From NCBI RefSeq assembly GCF_032716425.1, contig NZ_CP090419.1, positions 2,668,001 to 2,732,000 of the forward strand: a stretch of DNA of 64,000 bases, given 5' to 3'. The position numbers and the translations under genes were made by a program. The notes under the pieces were generated by a model. It was not told where the DNA came from and ran no database searches. It was given only the letters and a program-made list of their open reading frames with translations. The stretch comes from Pseudoalteromonas sp. N1230-9 (lineage in GTDB: Bacteria; Pseudomonadota; Gammaproteobacteria; Enterobacterales; Alteromonadaceae). How positions within the stretch are numbered: the stretch's first letter is position 1; each line of letters begins with the position of its first letter. This document shows positions 8,451 to 17,431 of this stretch, piece by piece.

Positions 8451-9041
8451 TTAGTAATCTAATTGCAGTGTGAATGTACCGCTATAAGTACCATCAATAT
8501 AATCGAGAGCCGGAGTTGTGGCATCTGTTGTTAGTGTTCCACCCACATTGAATGTTGCCTCACCATTAGCATCTACTTGGATTGTTGTTGTGGCTGCAGA
8601 GTTAGGGTTTGCACCAGTTAATACATAATAAGTAGGCGAAGCTAACACAAAGCCTGCGGTGCCAGCTGGCGCTGAGTCAGGTGCGATGGCCGTCTCAGTT
8701 GGGTTTGTGATGTTTAAGGTTGCAAAAGGTGATACACCTGAAACACTGAATGACGCTGGTGTACCAGGTACTAGGATAGCAATTTCAGCTAAAGCTGCAT
8801 TTGTGCTGGCTGTCGTCGCAGATGTTGCAGGGTTAGCTGATAACACTAGCGTTGCTGTTTCTGTCGACGCTGTATCTGCTTTGGCGCGAATTGTACCAAA
8901 ATCTAGGTCGCTGTCTTTTTGCAATGTAAACGCGTTTTGTACCGTTACACCAGCTTGAAAAGTAGTTTGCTCAGCAACAACGTTAAACGTTAAAAGTGCT
9001 GATGAGGTCATTAGTGCTGCTATCTTTATTGAGTTTTTCAT
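8451..9041 (-). CDS. Major pilin, DUF4402 family
   Basis: A 196-residue secreted protein. AGGA lies 6 bases before the ATG at 9041, so I prefer it over an ATG two codons upstream. Signal peptide to about VVA-EQTTF, then LQKDSDLDFGTIRAKAD, the DUF4402 L-x-FG motif, and the family C-terminus YIDGTYSGTFTLQLDY. The sequence is very rich in Ala and Thr and free of cysteine, typical of a fibre subunit made in quantity. First gene of the pilin-chaperone-usher run; the 134 bp upstream are AT-rich and hold no ORF, with a possible promoter (TTGCCG, 17 bases, AATAAA on the minus strand), so it may be transcribed separately from the lipoprotein genes upstream. The 99-residue ORF on the plus strand here is a shadow. 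Confidence 0.85.
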   Translation of the reverse strand: MKNSIKIAALMTSSALLTFNVVAEQTTFQAGVTVQNAFTLQKDSDLDFGTIRAKADTASTETATLVLSANPATSATTASTNAALAEIAILVPGTPASFSVSGVSPFATLNITNPTETAIAPDSAPAGTAGFVLASPTYYVLTGANPNSAATTTIQVDANGEATFNVGGTLTTDATTPALDYIDGTYSGTFTLQLDY

Positions 9042-9175
9042 ATGCATTCCTAAGATATGATAAAAAGTTTCAACCTTTTATTCAGGTTAAATTAAGTATC
9101 GGCAAAATGCATTATTTTATTAGGAAAAAATGTACTTTTTTTATTGTTTTAAATAAAAAAGAGTAAAACGATAAA

Positions 9176-9763
9176 TTACAAATCAACGCCTTTAAATTCA
9201 GTAGTCTCACAATGGCTATAAATAAGTTCAAAAACTTGGCAGAGTTTGTTTGCCTCTTGCTCTGTTTGTAGCGGCCCAGCGACAAGGCTATAAAGTGTTT
9301 TAGAAGCTGATGATTGCGTACTCATTTTATAACTAAGCATATTATAAAGATTAGGATAACGATTTTTAAGTTGGCCTAATTGGGCTCTCACTCCCCGCTC
9401 AACTAAGTAACTGCCAATTTTCACACCATGAGTAGGTGATTCTGTGTTTGTGGTTTCATTCAAATTTTGATTTACCGTTGTAGACACTTGCTCAGTGCTA
9501 CCATAGCTAACAACTTTAGGATCGCTTTGCAGCTTTTTAGGCAGTTTATCAACGTCAACTTGTACAGCAAGTGCTTGTATTAGCATCAACAAATCAGCTT
9601 CAATGGTATTTAAATGATCTATTTGTTCTTTTTTAGTATCCCACTCAACTAAAAGTTGTTGAAGCTCCTCACGATTAATATCTGACTCTTCGTAAGAGTT
9701 TGGATCTGAGAAACTACACGCCTGTAGTAAAATAAAAAGTGTAAAGACAATAAACCGACTCAT
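9176..9763 (-). CDS. SPOR-like lipoprotein with N-terminal helix
   Basis: A 195-residue lipoprotein with lipobox LQAC. Residues about 30-70 include VEWDTKKEQIDHLNTIEADL, clearly related to QWQQAKPSIDRLIAIENDL in the lipoprotein at 3509-4108. A low-complexity linker follows, then a SPOR-like domain: HGVKIGSYLVERG, LYSLVAGPLQTEQEANKLC and CQVFELIYSHC, again C-x9-C. SPOR domains bind denuded glycan strands of peptidoglycan. The gene lies upstream of the pilin, on the other side of the usher from its paralogue, so the two lipoproteins bracket the secretion genes. An extended -10 promoter at 9813-9821 probably serves it. Confidence 0.82.
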   Translation of the reverse strand: MSRFIVFTLFILLQACSFSDPNSYEESDINREELQQLLVEWDTKKEQIDHLNTIEADLLMLIQALAVQVDVDKLPKKLQSDPKVVSYGSTEQVSTTVNQNLNETTNTESPTHGVKIGSYLVERGVRAQLGQLKNRYPNLYNMLSYKMSTQSSASKTLYSLVAGPLQTEQEANKLCQVFELIYSHCETTEFKGVDL

Positions 9764-9800
9764 TAAAAGCTCACCCTAAAAAACGACTCTACTTCCAAGC

Positions 9801-9824
9801 AAAAAAAGTGCCATTATAGCACTT
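9801..9824 (-). terminator. Terminator hairpin overlapping an extended -10 promoter
   Basis: On the minus strand AAGTGC-TATAATG-GCACTT runs into a stretch of T, a rho-independent terminator for the upstream lipoprotein gene (9870-10427). The loop region contains TGCTATAAT, a perfect extended -10 element, about 45 bases before the start of the next lipoprotein gene. No good -35 is visible, as usual for extended -10 promoters. Confidence 0.55.
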
Positions 9825-9869
9825 GTACCTGTCGAATTTCAGATAGAAAAACCATTCTTTGAATAAAAG

Positions 9870-10427
9870 CTAAAAGTTCACTCGGTTATCTGTATAGCTA
9901 CTTACCCAGCAATCAATCCCTTGGCGCTTAATAGCTTCACAGTCAGCTTTCGCGTTCTTCAAATATTTATAACCGCCAAATTTCAAACGGTAGTAGGTGT
10001 GCTGATCTATATCTGCAACTTCCATATTCAAAATTGGGGAGCCCTGAAAAATATGGGGGGCAAGTCTTTGCATTTTTCTAAGTGCAATCGCTAAGCTTTT
10101 TTCGCTATTAACTGACGCGAGTTGAAGGGCAAATAAGTAGTTATGCTGGGCGCTGATTGATCCTGAGCTCTGAACACCACTCGTCTTGACTGCTGATAAA
10201 TGTGTTGGGGGATCAATCGTAGCTGAACCGCTGGTGTGCATATTTGCTTTTAGAAAAAAAGGCGAATCAAATTGCTCACCAACAAAAGTAACCACCTTGA
10301 TAGAGGCACTCAATGCGGCTAATTTATTATTTTGAAGAGATACTAAAGAATCACTGCTGCAACCAGACACAAATAGTAATGCCAACAAACACATACTATG
10401 TTGCAAAGGCTTGATGCAATGTTTCAT
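9870..10427 (-). CDS. SPOR-domain lipoprotein, first gene of the surface locus
   Basis: About 185 residues with lipobox VSGC. Starts at 10457, 10433 and 10427 are all possible; I chose 10427 because a normal signal peptide begins there, but no clear ribosome binding site decides it. After a linker the C-terminal about 85 residues align end to end with the SPOR domain of the protein at 3509-4108: LFALQLASVNSEKSLAIALR, YYRLKFGGYKYLKNAKADCE and CEAIKRQGIDC, with the C-x9-C pair. This protein lacks the helix shared by the other two lipoproteins. It is followed by a terminator at 9801-9824, so it may be a separate transcript. Confidence 0.8.
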   Translation of the reverse strand: MKHCIKPLQHSMCLLALLFVSGCSSDSLVSLQNNKLAALSASIKVVTFVGEQFDSPFFLKANMHTSGSATIDPPTHLSAVKTSGVQSSGSISAQHNYLFALQLASVNSEKSLAIALRKMQRLAPHIFQGSPILNMEVADIDQHTYYRLKFGGYKYLKNAKADCEAIKRQGIDCWVSSYTDNRVNF

Positions 10428-10549
10428 AAACATGATTCTAAAATATACCATTGTCAATTTGCTTGTTCACAGGGCTGACTGCGCGCATGTGTTTTTCACC
10501 TTTAAGTGCACTAAAAGTTAAACTTAATTTAAAGAATCTCGCGTACTAT

Positions 10550-10595
10550 TTTTTGTTATATTTTTAGTACTGTACTTTATTAGCCATAACAAAAA
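10550..10595. repeat. Inverted repeat, possible operator
   Basis: Ten-base perfect arms (TTTTTGTTAT and ATAACAAAAA) separated by 26 bases that contain the palindrome AGTACTGTACT. It lies about 120 bp upstream of the first lipoprotein gene of the surface locus. No T-run follows either arm, so a protein-binding site is more likely than a terminator. Confidence 0.4.
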
Positions 10596-10809
10596 CTTAT
10601 TGCTTAAGTTTTCATATTAGATGACCTAAAGCAATAAAAATTAATTTCGTTAAAGGTATTTTTACAAAGTATAGCTTAATTTAGCTACCCTTGGCTGTTT
10701 GGTAAGTGCTTTACTTAACTTTCATATTAACAACACGTTAAGATAAAGATATATCAGAAAAGTCCCCAATTGAGTAATAATCAACAATTACATCTGTTAT
10801 GTAAATAAT

Positions 10810-10836
10810 AAAAAAGTGCCATATAGGCACTTTTTT
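10810..10836 (-). terminator. Rho-independent terminator of galU
   Basis: AAAAAAGTGCC-ATATA-GGCACTTTTTT, an 11-bp perfect stem ending in a T-run, 30 bp after the galU stop on the minus strand. The symmetry means it could stop transcription in both directions. Confidence 0.85.
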
Positions 10837-10865
10837 ATTAACTTTAATTACTTTATGGTAAACAG

Positions 10866-11747
10866 TTATTTAGCTAGCGACTTTATAAACTCAGTCAACT
10901 CGCCTTTAAATTCATCACGGCGTAAGGCAAATTCAACAATTGCTTTCAAATAACCAATTTTGCTGCCGCAATCATGGCTTTTGCCTTTCATTGAGTAAGC
11001 ATCCACAGTCTCTTTTTCCATAAGCATAGCAATGGCATCCGTTAACTGGATTTCATCGCCTGCCCCTGCAGGCGTTTTGGCAAGTAATGGCCAAATATTC
11101 TTGCTTAGCACGTAACGACCAACCACTGCTAAATTTGATGGAGCTTGGTCGACAGGCGGCTTTTCAACCATATTTCGAATTGCAGCACTTTCACCTTGCT
11201 TAATTTTTACATCACCTAAGTCAACAACACCAAATTTATCAACTTCATTATGCGGTACTGGCTCAACCATTATTTGGCTTTCACCGGTACTTTCAAAGCG
11301 ATTGATCATCTCAGCTAAGTTGTCTTTTTTAAGGTCACTCGCCACATCGTCAATAATGACATCAGGCAATATAACAACAAATGGCTCATCACCAATAATA
11401 GGCGCAGCACAGTTAATTGCGTGTCCTAACCCCTTCGCTTCCCCTTGACGTACTTGAATAATAGTAACGCCTTTTGGACAAATAGACTGTACCTCGGCAA
11501 GTAACTGACGTTTTACACGTTTTTCAAGGGTTGCCTCTAATTCAAAGCTGGTGTCAAAATGGTTCTCGATCGAGTTTTTACTCGAATGCGTAACAAGAAC
11601 AATTTCTGTAATCCCTGCTGAAATCGCTTCATTTACAACGTATTGAATTAAAGGACGGTCAACAATAGGCAACATTTCTTTCGGTATGGCTTTCGTTGCC
11701 GGTAACATGCGCGTACCAAGCCCAGCAACTGGGATCACTGCTTTCAT
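10866..11747 (-). CDS. galU: UTP-glucose-1-phosphate uridylyltransferase
   Basis: 293 residues, the normal GalU length. It makes UDP-glucose from UTP and glucose-1-phosphate in the cytoplasm, feeding lipopolysaccharide core, capsule and glycan synthesis. The nucleotidyltransferase signature is at the N-terminus: [20 protein letters not shown] followed by the sugar-phosphate site [22 protein letters not shown] (metal/nucleotide binding) and the loop [12 protein letters not shown] are also present. It is the last gene of a minus-strand run with thyA, 24 bp from thyA, and is followed by a strong terminator. Nothing unusual. Confidence 0.96.
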   Translation of the reverse strand: MKAVIPVAGLGTRMLPATKAIPKEMLPIVDRPLIQYVVNEAISAGITEIVLVTHSSKNSIENHFDTSFELEATLEKRVKRQLLAEVQSICPKGVTIIQVRQGEAKGLGHAINCAAPIIGDEPFVVILPDVIIDDVASDLKKDNLAEMINRFESTGESQIMVEPVPHNEVDKFGVVDLGDVKIKQGESAAIRNMVEKPPVDQAPSNLAVVGRYVLSKNIWPLLAKTPAGAGDEIQLTDAIAMLMEKETVDAYSMKGKSHDCGSKIGYLKAIVEFALRRDEFKGELTEFIKSLAK

Positions 11748-11771
11748 GATTTCTCCTTAAATTTATTATTC

Positions 11772-12623
11772 TTAAACTGAAAACGGATATTTAATCGCAT
11801 CATGACACTGATAGCCAACGACTTCAAAATCATCTTTTGTAACCCATGTTTCTATATCGTCCAGCGATTTTATATTTGGGTTAATCTTCAGTTCTGGCGA
11901 TGCAAAAGGCTCACGCTTAAGCTGTACATCACGCATCAACTCTAACTGGTTCTCATAGATGTGCGCATTGGCAATTTTATGATACGCCTTACCAGCTTTG
12001 TGACCGGTAATTTGCGCAACCAAAGCTAACAATACAAAGCATTGAATTTGATTGAAATTCAATCCAAGCGGCACATCACAGCTACGTTGGTATGAGGTTA
12101 AGTATAGAGTATCACCTAACAAAGAAAAGGTATGGGTATGCATACAAGGACGTAAACAACCAAGTTCAAACTCACCTGGGTTATAAAAGGTGATAATTTC
12201 ACCACGGTCGTCAATGCCTTTTGATAAATTATCGATGACCTTTTTAAGCTGATCAAGGTGGCTACCATCAGGGCGTTGCCAACTGCGGCCTTGAACACCG
12301 TAAACACGCCCCATGTCGTCTTCGCCACGACGATGTGGGTTATCAAGCCACGCTTTGTTTTCGTTCGCATTCGCGTTCCATGTCATACAGCCGATGTCAC
12401 GAAACTGCGCGGCACTGTCATAACCGCGTAAATAACCTAAAAGCTCAGCAATAGCAGCTTTATAAAAACTTTTACGCGTTGTGATAAGCGGAAACTTATT
12501 ATTTGCCACATCATATTCAAGGTCGGCATTAATTACGGTTAAACACTTAGTGCCTGTGCGCTTATTTTCTACCCACACACCTTCATCAACAATGCGTTGA
12601 CATAAATCTAAATACTGTTTCAT
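11772..12623 (-). CDS. thyA: Thymidylate synthase
   Basis: 283 residues. Converts dUMP to dTMP with methylenetetrahydrofolate. Key stretches: phosphate-binding [20 protein letters not shown], the active-site region [14 protein letters not shown] with the nucleophile at C160, and the dUMP-binding [17 protein letters not shown]. coli ThyA is 264 residues and has a PCH triplet at the active site; here it is RPCMHTH. From memory the same 283-residue variant occurs in Vibrio, so this is a lineage form, not damage. It lies 13 bp downstream of lgt, a pairing also found in E. coli (lgt-thyA), and is probably co-transcribed with it. Confidence 0.95.
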   Translation of the reverse strand: MKQYLDLCQRIVDEGVWVENKRTGTKCLTVINADLEYDVANNKFPLITTRKSFYKAAIAELLGYLRGYDSAAQFRDIGCMTWNANANENKAWLDNPHRRGEDDMGRVYGVQGRSWQRPDGSHLDQLKKVIDNLSKGIDDRGEIITFYNPGEFELGCLRPCMHTHTFSLLGDTLYLTSYQRSCDVPLGLNFNQIQCFVLLALVAQITGHKAGKAYHKIANAHIYENQLELMRDVQLKREPFASPELKINPNIKSLDDIETWVTKDDFEVVGYQCHDAIKYPFSV

Positions 12624-12636
12624 TGCTATGCTCTTG

Positions 12637-13440
12637 TTATGCTTTGCTAGAGACGCGTTGCTGCGGCTTTTTATAGGCCCATATTATCAAACCTAGACCA
12701 CCAATTACCATGGGAAGCGAGAGTATTTGGCCCATCGAAATCACACCAGCAAATAAACCTAAGTGGGCATCTGGCTCACGGAAATATTCAACAATGAACC
12801 TAAACGTGCCGTAACCCAATAAGAAAAGACCGGCAACACTGCCTGCTGGACGTGGCTTTTTAATAAACCACTGCAGGATTAAAAATAACACCAAGCCTTC
12901 TAAAAACGCTTCGTAAAGTTGTGACGGGTGACGCGGCTCTGGTCCACCTGTTGGGAATACAAATGCCCAAGGGACATCTGTTACACGACCCCAAAGCTCA
13001 CCATTTATAAAGTTACCAATGCGCCCTGCTAATAAGCCTAACGGCACCAGTGGCACTACAAAATCACCTACCTCGAACAGTGACTTTTTACGCGTCCATG
13101 CAAATATTGCTATTGCGCTGATAACACCAAGGGTTCCGCCATGAAAAGACATGCCCCCTTGATCGATTCTAAATAAATAAAGTGGATTTTCAATAAAGTA
13201 GCTAAACTGGTAAAACAATACATAACCTATTCGGCCACCAAGAATAACCCCTAACATCCCGTAAAAAAGTAAATCGCTAACCTGTTCTTTGGTCCACCCT
13301 GAGTTTGGTTTTGCAGCTTGACGATTAGCAAGCCACATCGCTAACGCAAAACCAATTAAGTACATTAAGCCGTACCAACGCACGCTGAGGGGTCCTACTG
13401 AAAAAATAACCGGATCAATATCTGGAAATTGAAGAGCCAT
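12637..13440 (-). CDS. lgt: Prolipoprotein diacylglyceryl transferase
   Basis: 267 residues, about seven membrane helices. Transfers diacylglycerol from phosphatidylglycerol to the lipobox cysteine of prolipoproteins at the inner membrane. The Lgt signature [17 protein letters not shown] is present, with [13 protein letters not shown] near the N-terminus and the conserved [12 protein letters not shown] and [11 protein letters not shown] stretches. Six lipoproteins encoded to the left are its clients. It lies 14 bp after the TSUP permease gene and 13 bp before thyA. Confidence 0.96.
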   Translation of the reverse strand: MALQFPDIDPVIFSVGPLSVRWYGLMYLIGFALAMWLANRQAAKPNSGWTKEQVSDLLFYGMLGVILGGRIGYVLFYQFSYFIENPLYLFRIDQGGMSFHGGTLGVISAIAIFAWTRKKSLFEVGDFVVPLVPLGLLAGRIGNFINGELWGRVTDVPWAFVFPTGGPEPRHPSQLYEAFLEGLVLFLILQWFIKKPRPAGSVAGLFLLGYGTFRFIVEYFREPDAHLGLFAGVISMGQILSLPMVIGGLGLIIWAYKKPQQRVSSKA

Positions 13441-13454
13441 AAAAATAAAAACCT

Positions 13455-14264
13455 TTAACTAAACACCATTTTAAGTGCAATTATTACAAGTAATAACGCG
13501 AATACTTTTTTTATTGTTGTCACCGGCAAGTAATGAGTGGCTTTAGCGCCTATTGGCGCTATTAGCGACGAAGTAACTACGATGCCTAGTAACGCAGGCA
13601 GATATACAAATCCCGCAAAACCATCACTCAAAGAAGTTACCTGCCAACCTGCTGATACATAACCAACTGAGCCAAATAACGCAATGACAATACCACAAGC
13701 CGCAGCACAACCGATGGCCTTTTTTATATCTACAGAGAAATAATGCAGTAACGGCACAATTAATGCGCCACCACCAATACCGATTAAACCCGATAGCGCG
13801 CCCATTATGGCACATAAAAAACCAAGAATAGGACCCTGTGGTAAAGGTTTTTCACTTGCCGCTTTTTTTCGTGTTGATAGCACCATACGCAGTGCAATAA
13901 ACACAACACTTCCTGCAAACACAAAACGTAATAATTGCTCGGGAATTAAACTCGCTGCAAACCCACTGATAAGGGCACCAATGCCAACTCCTGTCATAAC
14001 CCAAGGCGCTATTTCCCAAGGGACGTTAGCATTGCGATGATGAGCAAACGCTGAAGAGGTTGATGTAAAAATAATAGAAGCAAGCGATGTCGCAATGGCA
14101 ATCACTAATACATGCTCAGAATCAGCTACATTAAAAGCCACAAGTAATGCGCTCAGCGCAGGCACAATAATTAAACCACCGCCGATACCAAGCAGTCCTG
14201 CTAAAAAGCCAACAACACTGCCTATAATTGCGCAGTAAGCCATCAAAAGTATTACATCATGCAT
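13455..14264 (-). CDS. TSUP (TauE/SafE) family permease
   Basis: 269 residues with about eight membrane helices in two related halves. Each half has the family repeat of glycine-rich motifs: [19 protein letters not shown] near residue 20 and [19 protein letters not shown] near residue 155. TSUP proteins export or import small sulfonates, sulfite or related anions; the substrate cannot be told from sequence. It is the first gene of the run with lgt and thyA. The MITE-like repeat at 14314-14578 lies directly upstream, so its promoter lies in or next to that repeat. Confidence 0.88.
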   Translation of the reverse strand: MHDVILLMAYCAIIGSVVGFLAGLLGIGGGLIIVPALSALLVAFNVADSEHVLVIAIATSLASIIFTSTSSAFAHHRNANVPWEIAPWVMTGVGIGALISGFAASLIPEQLLRFVFAGSVVFIALRMVLSTRKKAASEKPLPQGPILGFLCAIMGALSGLIGIGGGALIVPLLHYFSVDIKKAIGCAAACGIVIALFGSVGYVSAGWQVTSLSDGFAGFVYLPALLGIVVTSSLIAPIGAKATHYLPVTTIKKVFALLLVIIALKMVFS

Positions 14265-14313
14265 AAAACACTCATATATTCACTTTGTTATATACATATA
14301 TTAAACTAATATA

Positions 14314-14578
14314 TATACCCAAACCACCTCAAGATGCGAGTTTCAGTTGGAATTAAAAGCGATTTAGGCAAGGCATTGATTGCAAGTAATAGTGGTTCTA
14401 TTGTTAAAATCAATAACGCAGTATAAATCGCTTTTAAACCAACCCTTTGGGCATTTCACAGGCACTTACTCTCATCGTTGTTACTTCTTAAAAGGGACTG
14501 CCATTGTTGCAAAGTAACGCCTTGATATTAAGCACCTGTGAAACGCTGAATTCTACATCTTGAGGTGGCTTGGGTATA
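14314..14578. mobile_element. MITE-like element with 23-bp terminal inverted repeats
   Basis: The left end (14314-14336, TATACCCAAACCACCTCAAG and ATG) and the right end (14556-14578) are inverted copies matching at 22 of 23 positions. Inside are two more nested inverted pairs: AAAAGCGATTT with AAATCGCTTTT, and TTTCACAGGCACTTA with a near match TTAAGCACCTGTGAAA. The 265-bp unit has no ORF and fills the 338-bp gap between the TSUP permease and ptsP. I recall similar repeats between genes in Pseudoalteromonas; copy number is unknown here. A target duplication is not clear because the ends are themselves TATA. Confidence 0.7.
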
Positions 14579-14602
14579 GGTGCTTCACAGCACAATTTCC
14601 GA

Positions 14603-16879
14603 TCATGTATGCTCTTGGCTAGGTGTGTAAAATAACTCACCGAGTTGATGTTCAATCATAAAATTTCGGGTTAGACGTAATACGTGCTTGGCGGTAGGTT
14701 GAATAAGACACTGCTGAAGTAAGTGTTCCATATCACTGACTTTAAGACGCCGTAATACAAACTTAATTTTACTAATCGATGCATAGTTCATACTTAAACG
14801 ACGATAGCCCATTGCTATTAGTAATAAAGCGCCTTCGGGGTCTCCTCCAAGTTCACCACACAAACTAAATGGCAATTCATGGTTTTGACACTCTTGCGCT
14901 ACTTTAAGCAATACTCTGAGCACACTTGGATGATACGGGTTAAATAACTCTGCAACACGCGCATTTGAACGATCAACTGCGAGCATATATTGCGTTAAGT
15001 CGTTGCTGCCCACAGAGCAAAAATCGACTTTTTGCGACCACTCTTCAAGCATAAAGACGCTAGAGGGCACTTCTAACATCACGCCTATTTCTGGGCGCTC
15101 AATTGCTTGCTCTGGAAATTGCTCTTCAAGCTCAAAATAAGCCTGCTCTAAAAGCTTAAGTGACTCTTCAACCTCTTCTGTTCCGCTAATCATAGGCAAC
15201 ATTATTTTTAAATTACCCAAGCCTATATTCGCTTTAAGCATAGCTTTGAGTTGATCTAAAAAGAGCTCAGGGTGATCAAGCGTTACGCGAATACCACGCC
15301 AGCCTAAAAATGGGTTTTCTTCACTGATATTGAAGTAGTCTAGAACTTTATCGCCGCCAATATCTAACGTACGCATCACCACAGGATTGGGGTGATAACA
15401 TGTTAGCACCTCTCGATACCAATGTTCTTGATCTGATTGAGACGGGAATTGGCCTTTTTGCATAAACCAAGCTTCAGTTCGATATAAACCAACACCGTCA
15501 CACAAGCGTTTATTATCATGCTCGGTATTCATCTCAAGGCCCGCGTTTAAAAGCAAGCTGATATGTTCACCGTCTAAGGTAATGGCCTCAAGATCTTGCT
15601 CAGCTAAAAAGCGATCATTTAAAAGGGCTTCTTGGTATTTAAGCTGACTGTATTTATCGTGCAGCGATTGTGATGGAGAGATATATAAACGCCCTGCGTA
15701 AGCATCTAAAATCATAGGTTTTCCATCAAACTGCAATAATGGTAGATCTTCAATGCCCCAAATAGCGGGAATCCCCATTGCACGAGTCAAAATAGAGGCA
15801 TGACTATTTGCAGCCCCATTAACACTCACAACCCCTGCTAAATGCCCTTTTGGTACTTCGGCAAGCATAGCGGGTGTTAATGTACTGGCAATTAAAATCG
15901 TATCTTTAGGGTATGGTTTAGCTGCATATTCTGTATTGACTAGATGATGTAGCACACGCAAACCTATGTCTTTTACATCAATTGCCCGTTCTTTAATGTA
16001 AGGATCTTGCATAGCATTAAACTGTGCAACTAATTTTTCAATCACAATTTTCAACGCGCTTTTTGCGCTCCAGCCCTGTTGTAACTGGGCTTCAACATTC
16101 TGACCTAAACTTTTGGCATCAAGTAATTGTTGGTAAACATCAAAGACTGCTAACGCTTCTTTAGGAATTGAATCGCTTAACGTCATAGACAGCGTATTAA
16201 ATTCATTGCGAGTAGCAGCAACAGCTTGTGTGAAAAGTTTGCGTTGTGTGCTTACGTCCTCGTCTTTTTGTAACTCTATTGAAGTAAAGTCGAGCTTGGG
16301 TAAAACAACAAACGCTTGGCCTATAGCGATCCCTGGAGCGCTCGAAACCCCTTTTAATACGGAGGTTTGATGTGAAAACTCATCGAGCCTTAGCACTTCC
16401 TTAATTTCAGCATGAGCAAGTTGTGAGGCCAGTTGTGCAGACAAAGTAATTAAAAAGGACTCTTCATCTGGACTAAATACACGGGCAAGCTTTTGCTGTA
16501 CAACAATGACGCCCAGCACCTTTTTTTGATGCACTACAGGCACTGACAAGAAAGCATTGTAACCTTCTTCATTGACCTCTGGAGAGAGTTTAAAGCGGGG
16601 ATGAGACTTTGCAAAAGCGATATTTATAGGCTCTTCACGCTGAGCAACAAGGCCAACGAGCCCTTCTGTAAAACCGATACGAAACTTACCGACTGCATCA
16701 GGGTTAAGACCTTGCGTGGCCATTAATACAAAGTTGTCTTGGCTGTAATCGGCAAAATAAATTGAGCAGCACTGTGTTTGCATGGCTTCTTTTACCATTT
16801 TCACAAAACACGCCAGCGCACTGTCTAAGTCCGCTTGTTGCGACACAGCCTCAGCAATGGATCTGAGCGTGGCTAACAT
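14603..16879 (-). CDS. ptsP: Phosphoenolpyruvate phosphotransferase PtsP (EI-Ntr)
   Basis: 758 residues. First enzyme of the nitrogen-related phosphotransferase system: it passes phosphate from PEP to NPr. An N-terminal GAF domain (about 1-150; it includes TEGLVGLVAQREEPINI) is followed by EI domains: the phosphohistidine region NGAANSHASILTRAMGIPA with H at about 360, the PEP-binding LYRTEAWFM and MRTLDIGGDK, and the EI signature region FCSVGSNDLTQYMLAVDR. The GAF domain distinguishes it from PtsI. It is 33 bp downstream of rppH; the rppH-ptsP pair is conserved in many gammaproteobacteria. Confidence 0.95.
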   Translation of the reverse strand: MLATLRSIAEAVSQQADLDSALACFVKMVKEAMQTQCCSIYFADYSQDNFVLMATQGLNPDAVGKFRIGFTEGLVGLVAQREEPINIAFAKSHPRFKLSPEVNEEGYNAFLSVPVVHQKKVLGVIVVQQKLARVFSPDEESFLITLSAQLASQLAHAEIKEVLRLDEFSHQTSVLKGVSSAPGIAIGQAFVVLPKLDFTSIELQKDEDVSTQRKLFTQAVAATRNEFNTLSMTLSDSIPKEALAVFDVYQQLLDAKSLGQNVEAQLQQGWSAKSALKIVIEKLVAQFNAMQDPYIKERAIDVKDIGLRVLHHLVNTEYAAKPYPKDTILIASTLTPAMLAEVPKGHLAGVVSVNGAANSHASILTRAMGIPAIWGIEDLPLLQFDGKPMILDAYAGRLYISPSQSLHDKYSQLKYQEALLNDRFLAEQDLEAITLDGEHISLLLNAGLEMNTEHDNKRLCDGVGLYRTEAWFMQKGQFPSQSDQEHWYREVLTCYHPNPVVMRTLDIGGDKVLDYFNISEENPFLGWRGIRVTLDHPELFLDQLKAMLKANIGLGNLKIMLPMISGTEEVEESLKLLEQAYFELEEQFPEQAIERPEIGVMLEVPSSVFMLEEWSQKVDFCSVGSNDLTQYMLAVDRSNARVAELFNPYHPSVLRVLLKVAQECQNHELPFSLCGELGGDPEGALLLIAMGYRRLSMNYASISKIKFVLRRLKVSDMEHLLQQCLIQPTAKHVLRLTRNFMIEHQLGELFYTPSQEHT

Positions 16880-16912
16880 GATGCTGCTCCTTGTATTTAA
16901 ATAAAGTGACCT

Positions 16913-17431
16913 TTATCGTCTCTGTCGCCAATTCTCTTTATGTTGTTCTCGTTTATTAAATGGCATCGCTAATGGTGCAAACTCTTTCATTACACGGCGA
17001 TAAACATCGCGCTTAAATGATACAACTTGTCGCACAGGATACCAATAACTCACCCAACGCCAATCATCAAACTCAGGATGATGTGTTTTAAGCAAGTCTA
17101 CATCTTCATCTTTGCAACGTAGTTTAAGTAAAAACCATTTTTGCTTTTGTCCAATACACACAGGACTTGAGTCTCTGCGAATTAATCGTTTGGGTAATTT
17201 ATAACGTAACCAATGTTTTGAACTTGCAACGATTTCAACATCTTCAGGAAGCAAGCCTACTTCTTCGTGTAATTCTCTGTACATGGTTTGCTCGGCCGTT
17301 TCACCGTCGTCCACACCACCTTGGGGAAATTGCCAAGAGTGCTGACCGTAGCGACGAGCCCAAAATACTTGTCCCTGATTATTGCAAATCACAATTCCGA
17401 CATTGGCACGAAAACCTTCGGCATCAATCAC
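16913..17431 (-). CDS. rppH: RNA pyrophosphohydrolase
   Basis: 172 residues. Removes pyrophosphate from the 5' end of mRNAs and so triggers RNase E decay. Nudix box: [14 protein letters not shown] followed by RELHEEVGL, the full G-x5-E-x7-REUXEE pattern. The start is a GTG at 17431: GAGG lies seven bases before it, and the protein then begins [14 protein letters not shown], aligning with the known E. coli start. C-terminal [13 protein letters not shown] is basic. The long non-coding stretch upstream holds a DnaA-box cluster. Confidence 0.95.
   Translation of the reverse strand: MIDAEGFRANVGIVICNNQGQVFWARRYGQHSWQFPQGGVDDGETAEQTMYRELHEEVGLLPEDVEIVASSKHWLRYKLPKRLIRRDSSPVCIGQKQKWFLLKLRCKDEDVDLLKTHHPEFDDWRWVSYWYPVRQVVSFKRDVYRRVMKEFAPLAMPFNKREQHKENWRQRR

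Larger units (their letters stand above)
10428..10865. other. Non-coding region upstream of the surface locus
   Basis: No ORF of note. It is very AT-rich and holds the galU terminator (10810-10836) and an inverted repeat TTTTTGTTAT/ATAACAAAAA at 10550-10559 and 10586-10595 with a small palindrome AGTAC-T-GTACT between the arms. A possible minus-strand promoter (TGAACA, 16 bases, TATATT) ends near 10435. These are candidates for regulation of the lipoprotein at 9870-10427. Confidence 0.5.

Noticed and set aside
8659..8958. 99-residue ORF opposite the major pilin
   Set aside because: It is a shadow of the Ala/Thr-rich pilin on the other strand; no ribosome binding site or recognisable protein.
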